A stretch of DNA of 9,218 nucleotides from an uncultured Flavobacteriaceae bacterium (GTDB lineage: Bacteria; Bacteroidota; Bacteroidia; Flavobacteriales; Flavobacteriaceae), in contig CALJFV010000080.1 of the NCBI GenBank assembly GCA_938074515.1, positions 1 to 9,218 of the forward strand. The letters are read 5' to 3'. The notes under the pieces were generated by a model. The model searched no databases, was not told the origin of the DNA, and saw only the letters and a list, made by a program, of their open reading frames with translations. Position numbers and translations under genes: made by a program. Shown piece after piece: positions 1 to 6,607 of this stretch (positions are counted from its first letter, which is position 1; each line of letters opens with the position of its first letter).

Positions 1-800
1 GACTGGCCATAAGCTATCTCTTTCACTGGGATCCCAATCCAGAAGTAGCGGGAGACAAAGGGCTGCTGCAAAACACATTTTTAATGGTCGCCATTGCCTC
101 AGCAATTTTAGGAGTCTTTAGTTTCACCCTGCCCAAAACCCCGCCAAAAGCAGACGACGGTTCAAAAATTACAGTACGTGATATTTTAGGACTCGAAGCC
201 TTGAAGCTCCTCAAAGACCGAAACTTCCTGGTGTTTTTTCTTTCTTCAGTACTGATTTGTGTGCCCTTGGCCTTTTATTATCAACACGCCAACCAATTCC
301 TTTCTGAAATCGGTGTAGAAAATGCTACAGGCAAAATGACCATTGGACAAATCTCTGAGGTTATGTTCATGCTGCTTTTGCCCTTTTTCTTCAAAAAGTT
401 TGGCTTTAAAATGACCATACTCGTGGGGATGTTGGCCTGGACGGTTCGCTATTTATTGTTTGCCTATGGCGATGCCGGAGAAGGGGTCTTTATGCTCCTG
501 ATTGGCATCGCCTTACACGGAATTTGTTATGATTTCTTCTTTGTATCTGGACAGATCTACACCGACAGTAAAGCCGGAGAAAAAGTCAAGAGTGCCGCAC
601 AAGGATTAATTACTTTGGCCACATATGGGGTAGGGATGCTCGGTGGGTTTTATATCGCCGGACTGATTACTGATTCAAATGTAGTTCCAGAGGGACACGA
701 CTGGTCATCCATTTGGCAAATCCCGGCCTTGTTCGCTATATTGGGTTTTGTGCTTTTCGCCCTACTTTTCAAAAATGAGACTATTGAATACAAGGAATAA
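1..800 (+). CDS. MFS transporter, nucleoside:H+ symporter (NupG-like) family, 5' truncated by window edge
   Basis: The reading frame is open from base 3, so the gene begins outside the window; 265 residues are visible, while the family usually has about 400-420. Seven hydrophobic segments can be seen at about fragment residues 24-43, 75-95, 118-130, 138-156, 161-181, 198-222 and 237-256, matching the C-terminal half of a 12-helix major facilitator. The stretch FYYQHANQFL, the motif FFFKKFG followed by GMLAWTVRYLLFA, and YDFFFVSGQIYTD resemble the nucleoside permease (NHS) branch, whose members move nucleosides by proton symport across the inner membrane. In Bacteroidota, relatives often lie beside Gfo/Idh/MocA and TIM-barrel sugar genes, as here, with 34 bases to the next gene. 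From that context I infer a sugar, glycoside or keto-sugar as the real substrate; a nucleoside is the alternative. Family is fairly sure, substrate is not. Confidence 0.85.
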   Translation, partial: LAISYLFHWDPNPEVAGDKGLLQNTFLMVAIASAILGVFSFTLPKTPPKADDGSKITVRDILGLEALKLLKDRNFLVFFLSSVLICVPLAFYYQHANQFLSEIGVENATGKMTIGQISEVMFMLLLPFFFKKFGFKMTILVGMLAWTVRYLLFAYGDAGEGVFMLLIGIALHGICYDFFFVSGQIYTDSKAGEKVKSAAQGLITLATYGVGMLGGFYIAGLITDSNVVPEGHDWSSIWQIPALFAILGFVLFALLFKNETIEYKE

Positions 801-834
801 TCACCTTTAAAAAATTGCTAATAAAAGAATTATT

Positions 835-1968
835 ATGAGTCGAAAAATTAAATGGGGGGTCTTAGGAGGAGGCGGTGATTCATTAATCGGGGTGCTGCAT
901 CGTGTAGCTGCTTCTATGTATGATGCTTACGCGCTTACTGGAGCTGTGTTTAATCCAGATTTTGACCAAAATAAGGCCTTTGCCCAAGAGATCGGAATCC
1001 CACTAGGCCGCATTTACCCTGATTTTGACGCCATGGTCGAGGCCGAGCTCGCCTTGCCTCAAGAGGAACGAATTCAAGTTTTTTCAGTACTTACCCCGAA
1101 TTTCCTGCATTTTCCTATGGCTAAAAAGCTTATGGAAAACGGGTTTCACGTGATCTGTGAAAAACCCATGACCATGACCCATCAGGAAGCTTTAGTCTTA
1201 GAAAAAATTCAAAAAGATAAGGGGGTCTTATTCGCCCTAACCCATACCTATACAGGCTATCCGATGATCCGACAAATGAAAGCCATGATCAAAGACGGAG
1301 CTATTGGCGCAATTCAAAAAGTTGATGCCCAGTATTACCAAGGTTGGATCAACCCAATCATTCACGATCCAAAGCAGCGTTCTTCGACCTGGCGTCTCGA
1401 CCCCTCAAAATCAGGGATCAGTTGCTGTATGGGCGATATTGGGGTACATGCTTACCAAATGCTTGAATACGTCACCGGACAAAAGATAGAATCGATTTTA
1501 GCCGACCTGGGCCATGTATACGATGACAATCAGATGGATATCGATGGCACGGTTTTATTGCGCCTGGGCAAACATATAAAAGGAGTTTTGCGGGCGAGTC
1601 AAATCGCTACGGCAGAGGAAAACAATTTTAGTTTGGCCATTTATGGCCGTGAAGGGGCCTTAAAATGGGAACAAGAAAATCCAAACTATTTGACCCTGCT
1701 TAAAGATGGGCAACCCGCTCAAATCCTCAAACCAGGACACAGTTATAACAGTGACTTTTCTTTGGAGGGCACCAAATTGCCCCCAGGACACCCTGAAGGA
1801 ATTTTTGACGCCATGGGCAATATTTACCGAGGCATGGCCAAGGCAGTTCGAGGCGAGTCCTTTACTCCGGGGGAATTTCCCTCAATGGAGGATGGCGTGC
1901 GCGGCATGAAATTTATTGAAACCGCTGTCGCGTCGCACGCTGAAGGAAATGTTTGGAAAACACTTTAG
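835..1968 (+). CDS. Gfo/Idh/MocA family NAD(P)-dependent oxidoreductase
   Basis: This 377-residue protein has the normal family length and two-domain order: an N-terminal Rossmann fold (about 1-130) and a C-terminal alpha/beta substrate domain. The dinucleotide loop is GVLGGGGDSLIG (8-19), a glycine-rich variant also seen in family members of this type. The family signature EKP is at 109-111. The catalytic-type motif GDIGVHAYQ (200-208) supplies D201 and H205, equivalent to the Asp/His pair near the substrate. There is no signal peptide or Tat motif, so it should be cytoplasmic. Family members oxidise or reduce a sugar or inositol hydroxyl/ketone, often at C3 of glucosides. Beside DUF1080 genes the natural inference is a glycoside 3-dehydrogenase or a 3-keto-sugar reductase. 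The direction of the reaction cannot be read from sequence. The ATG has only an A/T-rich leader, normal for Bacteroidota. Confidence 0.9.
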   Translation: MSRKIKWGVLGGGGDSLIGVLHRVAASMYDAYALTGAVFNPDFDQNKAFAQEIGIPLGRIYPDFDAMVEAELALPQEERIQVFSVLTPNFLHFPMAKKLMENGFHVICEKPMTMTHQEALVLEKIQKDKGVLFALTHTYTGYPMIRQMKAMIKDGAIGAIQKVDAQYYQGWINPIIHDPKQRSSTWRLDPSKSGISCCMGDIGVHAYQMLEYVTGQKIESILADLGHVYDDNQMDIDGTVLLRLGKHIKGVLRASQIATAEENNFSLAIYGREGALKWEQENPNYLTLLKDGQPAQILKPGHSYNSDFSLEGTKLPPGHPEGIFDAMGNIYRGMAKAVRGESFTPGEFPSMEDGVRGMKFIETAVASHAEGNVWKTL

Positions 1969-1995
1969 ATAGAGTAAACGCTTTAAATTAAACCC

Positions 1996-3048
1996 ATGAA
2001 AACGATCAAAGGACCTGCCGTATTTTTAGCCCAGTTTATGGATGATAAAGCGCCCTTTAATAGCCTTGATGGGCTTTGCCAATGGGCGGCAGATTTGGGC
2101 TATAAAGGCATTCAAATTCCCACCTGGGAATCCAGACTCATCGACTTGACCCTTGCGGGTCAAAGCAAAGATTACTGTGATGAATTGCAGGGTAAAATCC
2201 GCTCCTATGGACTGGAGATCACTGAACTTTCGACCCACCTTCAAGGGCAGCTTGTCGCAGTGCATCCGGCTTATGACCTCATGTTTGACAACTTTGCTCC
2301 GGACGATTGTAAAAACAATCCCAAAAAGCGAACTGAGTGGGCACGGGCCCAGCTCATGAGTGCAGCAAAAGCCAGCGGACATTTGGGCCTCAAGGCCCAT
2401 GCTACTTTTAGCGGAGCTTTGCTATGGCACACTTGGCACCCTTGGCCACAACGCCCTGATGGCTTGGTCGAAATGGGGTTTGCGGAGTTGGCCAAACGTT
2501 GGTTGCCCCTTTTGAACGCATTTGAAGACAATGGTGTGGCCGTTTGTTATGAAATTCATCCCGGAGAAGACCTGCATGACGGCGTTACTTTTGAACGCTT
2601 TTTAGAAGCAACAGGAAATCATAAAGCGGTCAATATCCTTTACGATCCCAGTCATTTCATCCTCCAACAACTGGACTATTTGGCCTACATAGATCACTAT
2701 CATGAATTCATTAAAGCTTTTCACGTTAAGGACAGTGAGTTCAACCCAGACGGCAAACGCGGTGCTTTTGGGGGCTATGGCGATTGGAAAGATCGTGCGG
2801 GTCGATACCGATCATTAGGCGATGGACAAATTGATTATAAATCGGTGTTTAGTAAACTCACCGAATACGGCTGTGATGTTTGGGCGGTTATGGAATGGGA
2901 GTGTGTGATCAAAAGCCCGGAGCAAGGGGCAAGAGAGGGGGCAAAATTCATTCAAGACCGTATTATTGAAGTCACGACTAAACGATTCGACGATTTTGCC
3001 GGGGCAGAAATTGATCAGCAGCGACTTAAAAATATTTTGGGGCTGTAA
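1996..3048 (+). CDS. TIM-barrel sugar (phosphate) isomerase/epimerase family protein
   Basis: This 350-residue cytoplasmic protein belongs to the xylose-isomerase-like TIM barrel superfamily (AP endonuclease 2 / IolE type). The expected divalent-metal ligands can be placed: E186 in CYEIHPGE, D217 in LYDPSH, H243 in FHVKD and E300 in VMEWE. They lie on successive late barrel strands, as in tagatose/psicose 3-epimerases. The RYRSLGDGQIDY stretch (270-281) is the usual loop before the last strands. The tail after about 325 is longer than in minimal epimerases. It starts 27 bases after the upstream oxidoreductase gene and is surely co-transcribed with it. In related gene clusters such proteins pair with Gfo/Idh/MocA enzymes and act on keto-sugars as isomerase, epimerase, dehydratase or hydratase. 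Which of these applies here is open. Confidence 0.85.
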   Translation: MKTIKGPAVFLAQFMDDKAPFNSLDGLCQWAADLGYKGIQIPTWESRLIDLTLAGQSKDYCDELQGKIRSYGLEITELSTHLQGQLVAVHPAYDLMFDNFAPDDCKNNPKKRTEWARAQLMSAAKASGHLGLKAHATFSGALLWHTWHPWPQRPDGLVEMGFAELAKRWLPLLNAFEDNGVAVCYEIHPGEDLHDGVTFERFLEATGNHKAVNILYDPSHFILQQLDYLAYIDHYHEFIKAFHVKDSEFNPDGKRGAFGGYGDWKDRAGRYRSLGDGQIDYKSVFSKLTEYGCDVWAVMEWECVIKSPEQGAREGAKFIQDRIIEVTTKRFDDFAGAEIDQQRLKNILGL

Positions 3049-3059
3049 TATAAAGTCTT

Positions 3060-3096
3060 GGCGGCCATAAACTTTGGTGGCCGTTCTGAAGTTTTT
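3060..3096 (+). terminator. GC-rich hairpin after the TIM-barrel gene, possible weak terminator or processing site
   Basis: An inverted repeat CGGCCA (3062-3067) / TGGCCG (3078-3083) with a 10-base loop starts 14 bases after the stop codon. Two G-U pairs can extend the foot on the + strand. A T5 run (3092-3096) follows, but only eight bases beyond the stem, so it is not a classical intrinsic terminator. It may partly terminate, or protect the upstream message and so set different levels for the cytoplasmic genes and the lipoprotein genes. Confidence 0.35.
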
Positions 3097-3164
3097 AATA
3101 CAACAATCCGATCCATGTGTTGATCGCCCGAAGTAAAAAATAAATAACACTAAACACGACCAAA

Positions 3165-3953
3165 ATGACCAAATTAAATTTCGCAATCATCGGTCTTGTC
3201 GCCTTGGCCACAGCCTGCGGCGAAGGGCCTGAGCCGCAAACAATCCCAGAAACGACTCAGGATCAAGAACCTACAGATCCAGTAGAAACCGAAGTTTGGA
3301 CCCCAGTACCCGATAAGGTGGACCCGTTTGGGCAAAATGGTGCGCCCAGTGACGCCATCGTTTTGTTTGACGGCAGCAATTTAGATCAATGGATCTCTGC
3401 AACAGACAGTACTGCAGCAAAATGGATCATTAATCCCGACAGCAGCATGACTGTAGCCAATGGCACAGGAGATATACAAACCAAAGATAATTTTGGCAGT
3501 GTTCAATTGCATGTTGAATGGCGCAGTAGCCCCGAAAATATCGCTAGCGGACAAGCCAAAAGCAATAGCGGAGTATATCTTCAAAACCGATACGAGGTTC
3601 AAGTTCTCGACAATAATGACAATCCAACCTACGTCAATGGAATGGTAGGCTCCTTATACAAGCAATCTCCCCCGCTGGTTATGGCTTCGGTCCCTACAGG
3701 TTCCTGGAACACTTACGACATCATCTATCACGCTCCAGAATTTGACGCGGAGGGCGCCATGGTTATCGCCCCTAAAATCACCGTCTTGCATAACGGTATT
3801 TTAATTCAAGATAACTTTAGTCTTCAAGGAACTACCGAGTATATTGGCTGGCCAAAAGTCAATGCACATGGGCCCGGTCCAATAAAATTACAAGACCACA
3901 ACGACCACAGTGGTGTGTCCTACCGGAATATTTGGGTACGCCCTTTAAACTGA
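3165..3953 (+). CDS. DUF1080 / 3-keto-disaccharide hydrolase family lipoprotein (first of tandem pair)
   Basis: This 262-residue exported lipoprotein has a short hydrophobic signal with lipobox LATAC, lipidated cysteine C18. An acidic, Pro/Thr/Glu-rich linker (about 19-58) carries one DUF1080 domain (about 62-261), a concanavalin-like beta-sandwich. Family marks are VLFDGSNLDQW (66-76), HVEWRSS (116-122), SNSGVYLQ (133-140), EVQVLDN (144-150), GSWNTYDI (179-186) and the closing KLQDHNDHSGVSYRN (241-255). Characterised DUF1080 proteins cleave 3-keto-glycosides or 3-keto-disaccharides, releasing the aglycone or second sugar after a separate dehydrogenase has oxidised C3. The protein should sit on the periplasmic or outer-membrane side. 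It follows a 116-base gap and lies 18 bases ahead of its paralogue. The ATG is chosen because it gives an intact signal peptide. Family call is strong; the exact glycoside is unknown. Confidence 0.9.
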   Translation: MTKLNFAIIGLVALATACGEGPEPQTIPETTQDQEPTDPVETEVWTPVPDKVDPFGQNGAPSDAIVLFDGSNLDQWISATDSTAAKWIINPDSSMTVANGTGDIQTKDNFGSVQLHVEWRSSPENIASGQAKSNSGVYLQNRYEVQVLDNNDNPTYVNGMVGSLYKQSPPLVMASVPTGSWNTYDIIYHAPEFDAEGAMVIAPKITVLHNGILIQDNFSLQGTTEYIGWPKVNAHGPGPIKLQDHNDHSGVSYRNIWVRPLN

Positions 3954-3971
3954 TTCAACTAAATCTTCATT

Positions 3972-4709
3972 ATGAAAAACTTATTATCGCTCTCATTAAT
4001 CTTGGCGTTAACCGCTTCCTGCCAAAACAACAATAAATCATCGATGACAAAAGAAACCCCTATCGAGCAAGAGGCTGCTCAAAATGAGTGGATCACCCTT
4101 TTTGATGGAACTAATTTCGAGCAATGGCGCGGCTATGGCTCTGACCTTATGCCAGAGGCCTGGAGCATTGTGGACAGTGCCATGGTCTTTACCCCGGGTG
4201 GCCAAGGAGGCCAGAATATCATTACTAAGGATATGTTTTACAATTTTGAATTGTCCCTAGAATGGAATATCGCATCCGGAGGTAATAGTGGTATTTTTTG
4301 GGGCGTAATGGAAGATCCGGCCTATCCAGAAGCCTATCAATCCGGTCCTGAAATTCAAGTTTTAGACAATGCCAAGCACCCAGATGCCTTTGTCGGTGAA
4401 GGCACCCATACAGCCGGAGCCTTATACGATATGATTGCGCCCACAGCAGATCACACTAACCCGGCAGGTTCATGGAATCATTGTGTCCTTCGGGTAGATC
4501 ACAGAATTAATAAAGGTTTGGTGTTTATGAACGGGCATCAAATCGTTGAATTTACTCCAGACGGCCCTGAATGGGACGAAATGGTCGCGCAGTCCAAATT
4601 CGCCGACTGGCCTGTTTTTGGAAAATCACCAAAGGGTCATATTGGGCTACAAGACCACGGGGACCAAGTGGCTTATCGCAATGTGAAAATCAAACACTTA
4701 GTGGACTAA
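3972..4709 (+). CDS. DUF1080 / 3-keto-disaccharide hydrolase family lipoprotein (second of tandem pair)
   Basis: This 245-residue lipoprotein has lipobox LTASC with lipidated C17, then a short Asn/Ser/Lys linker and a DUF1080 domain (about 39-243). Motifs are TLFDGTNFEQW (42-52), SLEWNIASGGNSGIFWG (95-111), PEIQVLDN (126-133), GSWNHCVLRVDH (166-177) and IGLQDHGDQVAYRN (224-237). It matches the widespread Bacteroidota form of the family better than its upstream neighbour does, because it keeps the EAYQSGPE segment and the GALYD motif (149-153). The likely role is cleavage of 3-keto-glycosides outside the cytoplasm. It lies 18 bases after the first copy, so the two are almost certainly co-expressed; only about one third of residues look shared, which suggests different substrates rather than a recent duplication. 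The residues right after the cysteine are polar and uncharged, so nothing marks it for cell-surface export. Confidence 0.92.
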   Translation: MKNLLSLSLILALTASCQNNNKSSMTKETPIEQEAAQNEWITLFDGTNFEQWRGYGSDLMPEAWSIVDSAMVFTPGGQGGQNIITKDMFYNFELSLEWNIASGGNSGIFWGVMEDPAYPEAYQSGPEIQVLDNAKHPDAFVGEGTHTAGALYDMIAPTADHTNPAGSWNHCVLRVDHRINKGLVFMNGHQIVEFTPDGPEWDEMVAQSKFADWPVFGKSPKGHIGLQDHGDQVAYRNVKIKHLVD

Positions 4710-4728
4710 ATGTCCCTGGATTAATCAG

Positions 4729-4744
4729 GTGGCCTTATGGCCAC
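4729..4744 (+). other. Small perfect hairpin GTGGCC-TTAT-GGCCAC upstream of the SdpI-type gene
   Basis: A 6-bp perfect, GC-rich stem with a 4-base loop lies 19 bases after the second DUF1080 stop and 23 bases before the chosen ATG of the next gene. No T-run follows on either strand, so it is not a standard intrinsic terminator. It could stabilise the upstream mRNA end. It also buries a possible GTG start (4729), which argues against use of that start. Confidence 0.3.
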
Positions 4745-4767
4745 GGGTTCAACACGATTCGGACGAT

Positions 4768-5139
4768 ATGAATATTGAAAATGAATTATATCTAGCCCTG
4801 GGATATTGCGGATTTATGTTGTTGCTATTTTTGATTTTTCGGGCTTTTCCTCCCAAAAAAATCAACCACCTATATGGCTACAGAACCACGCGTTCCATGG
4901 CAAACGACCTTGTGTGGCGGGATGCAAACGACTATTCGATGAAGCTTGGAGTTCAACTTGGAATATGGAGTATGTTTTTGCCGCTATTTTTTTATTTTAT
5001 CTGGCCTGAACAATTGCTTTTGGCAACGGTGATTACGCATACGGCACTTTTATTATTTATTGTTGTCGGAACTGAGCGCTATCTAGACAAGCATTATGAT
5101 AAAAAGGGACAGCCAAAAAATCCAACCCCCAAAGACTAG
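4768..5139 (+). CDS. Small SdpI/YhfL-family integral membrane protein
   Basis: This 123-residue membrane protein has three predicted helices at about 7-26, 62-79 and 82-101 and a charged, lysine-rich tail. Between the first two helices is YGYRTTRSMANDLVWRDAN (36-54), which fits the SdpI-family signature (YGxRTxxSxxxxxxWxxAN) found at the C-terminal part of Bacillus SdpI, the immunity protein against the SdpC toxin. Stand-alone copies of this domain are common in Bacteroidota and have no settled function, so an immunity role should not be assumed. The ATG at 4768 is preferred over an in-frame GTG at 4729 because the extra 13 residues are unlike the family start and the GTG lies within a hairpin. 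It sits between a catabolic cluster and a housekeeping operon and may be read through from the former. Confidence 0.75.
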   Translation: MNIENELYLALGYCGFMLLLFLIFRAFPPKKINHLYGYRTTRSMANDLVWRDANDYSMKLGVQLGIWSMFLPLFFYFIWPEQLLLATVITHTALLLFIVVGTERYLDKHYDKKGQPKNPTPKD

Positions 5140-5145
5140 ATTCCT

Positions 5146-5153
5146 TACCTTTG
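5146..5153 (+). promoter_or_regulatory. Bacteroidota-type -7 promoter element for yicC-gmk-nadD
   Basis: TACCTTTG is an exact match to the TAnnTTTG -7 consensus of Bacteroidota primary sigma factor promoters. It lies in the 34-base gap upstream of yicC. No TTG -33 element is visible at the expected distance, which weakens the call. Transcription would start near 5158-5162, leaving a leader of only about 12-16 bases before the yicC ATG. Confidence 0.45.
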
Positions 5154-5173
5154 TCAGGCAATGATGGCTAGAT

Positions 5174-6031
5174 ATGATTTATTCAATGACTGGGTTCGGT
5201 AAAAGTGTACTCACGCTTCCGGGCAAAAAAATAACAATAGAAATCAAATCGCTCAACAGTAAGGGTTTGGATCTTAATGCGCGCATCCCAAGTGCACTGC
5301 GCGAAAAAGAACTCGTTATGCGAGATCGATTAGCCAAAGCTTTAAAGCGTGGTAAAATTGATTTATCCGTCTATATGGAATCCACAGGCGGTGAACGCTC
5401 AGCCCAATTAAACACTCCTGTAATTCAAGCCTATATGGCTCAATTAAAAACTCTGGCAGACGGTCCTGAAATTGAGCGCCTACAGATGGCTTTGCGCCTG
5501 CCAGAAAGCATACAAACAGAACGCGAAAGCATCGATGAAGAGACGGCTGAGGCTTTAATGACAGGTTTAGATGAGGCGATATTGGCTTTGGAAGAATTTC
5601 GCGCAACAGAGGGGGCGGTATTAGCGCAAGATTTCCGCTCCCGGATTAACCTTATTAGAGAACTTCTGGAAAAAGTCAAAATACAAGATAAAAACAGAAT
5701 CCCTCAGGTTCGTACTCGCCTGCTTAAAGCAATCCAAGAACTAGAGCAATCCGTAGATCAAAATAGATTTGAGCAAGAATTGGTTTACTATTTGGAAAAA
5801 TACGACATCACAGAAGAGACCGTGCGTTTGAATAATCATTTGGACTATTTCGAGAGCACCATGGAATCCGATGAATCTAATGGGAAAAAGCTCGGATTTA
5901 TCACTCAAGAAATCGGCCGAGAAATAAACACCATTGGCTCCAAAGCCAATGATTCCGATCTGCAACAATTAGTGGTGCAGATGAAAGACGAGCTAGAAAA
6001 GATTAAAGAACAAGGATTAAACGTATTATAA
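5174..6031 (+). CDS. yicC: YicC/YloC family endoribonuclease
   Basis: This 285-residue protein has the full family length: an N-terminal YicC domain opening with MIYSMTGFGK and the SLNSKGLDLNARIP motif (26-39), then a long helical middle, then the C-terminal DUF1732 region. The latter shows DITEETVRLNNHLDYF (211-226) and GFITQEIGREINTIGSKAND (241-260), the most conserved family stretch, ending with KDELEKIKEQ (271-280). Characterised homologues are cytoplasmic endoribonucleases; the E. coli protein promotes decay of the small RNA RyhB. The cellular targets here are unknown. The ATG at 5174 is chosen because it gives the canonical MIxSMTGxG start. The gene overlaps gmk by one base (TAATG), implying translational coupling, and yicC-gmk is a widely conserved neighbour pair. 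A -7 element lies 20 bases upstream. Confidence 0.93.
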   Translation: MIYSMTGFGKSVLTLPGKKITIEIKSLNSKGLDLNARIPSALREKELVMRDRLAKALKRGKIDLSVYMESTGGERSAQLNTPVIQAYMAQLKTLADGPEIERLQMALRLPESIQTERESIDEETAEALMTGLDEAILALEEFRATEGAVLAQDFRSRINLIRELLEKVKIQDKNRIPQVRTRLLKAIQELEQSVDQNRFEQELVYYLEKYDITEETVRLNNHLDYFESTMESDESNGKKLGFITQEIGREINTIGSKANDSDLQQLVVQMKDELEKIKEQGLNVL

Positions 6032-6603
6032 TGCCTAGCCGCGGCAAACTCATTGTATTTTCTGCTCCATCAGGAAGTGGAAAAACCACTATTGTTCGAG
6101 CCCTTTTGCAAAAGCCAGAGCTCAATTTAGCCTTCAGTATTTCCGCGACTTCTCGCGCAAAACGTGGCCAGGAAATTCATGGCAAAGACTACTATTTTTT
6201 AAGTCCTAAGGAATTCGAGAACGCTATTCAGAATAATGAATTTCTTGAATGGGAAGAAGTTTATCCCGGCCAATATTACGGAACTCTAAAAGCTGAGGTT
6301 GATCGTTTACGGGACCACGGAAAAAACGTTATTTTTGACATTGATGTCAAAGGCGGCATGTCCATAAAAAAGAACTTTAACTCAGAGGTCTTGGCCATAT
6401 TTGTCCAACCCCCAAGTTTAGCCGTACTGGCCGAGCGACTCACCGGGCGGGGCACCGAAACTGATGAAAAAATAAAATTGCGGCTTGATAAGGCCCATGA
6501 AGAATTGGCTTTTGCTCCTTCCTTTGACCATGTCTTGGTCAATGATGAACTGGCTCTAGCCATCAATCAAGCTCAAGATTTAATTTTAAACCATATTCAA
6601 TAA
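6031..6603 (+). CDS. gmk: Guanylate kinase
   Basis: The 190-residue product is a normal-length guanylate kinase, which converts GMP plus ATP to GDP plus ADP in the cytoplasm, an essential step in GTP and dGTP supply. The P-loop APSGSGKTT is at 12-20 with K18 for phosphate binding. The GMP-binding region includes SATSRAKRGQEIHGKDYYF (38-56, with R42 and the tyrosine pair) and EFLEWEEVYPGQYYGT (70-85). DIDVKGG (103-109) is the family Walker-B-like motif, and LTGRGTETDEKIKLRL (137-152) is the lid with conserved arginines. The start codon overlaps the yicC stop by one base, and nadD follows after four bases, so the three genes form one operon. The call is near certain. Confidence 0.97.
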   Translation: MPSRGKLIVFSAPSGSGKTTIVRALLQKPELNLAFSISATSRAKRGQEIHGKDYYFLSPKEFENAIQNNEFLEWEEVYPGQYYGTLKAEVDRLRDHGKNVIFDIDVKGGMSIKKNFNSEVLAIFVQPPSLAVLAERLTGRGTETDEKIKLRLDKAHEELAFAPSFDHVLVNDELALAINQAQDLILNHIQ

Positions 6604-6607
6604 GCTC

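Noticed and set aside
84..86. ATG as the start of the MFS transporter
   Set aside because: The frame is open upstream to base 3, and starting here would leave a half-transporter. It is an internal methionine in a membrane helix.
2026..2400. Open frame of 124 codons on the minus strand inside the TIM-barrel gene
   Set aside because: It lies wholly antisense to a gene with intact metal-binding motifs, and its translation shows no recognisable domain. The same applies to the minus-strand frames at 2271-2531 and 2815-3186.
4729..4767. In-frame GTG start extending the SdpI-type protein by 13 residues
   Set aside because: The added residues are not membrane-like or family-like, and the GTG lies in the 5' arm of a perfect hairpin. 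The ATG at 4768 gives the normal start.
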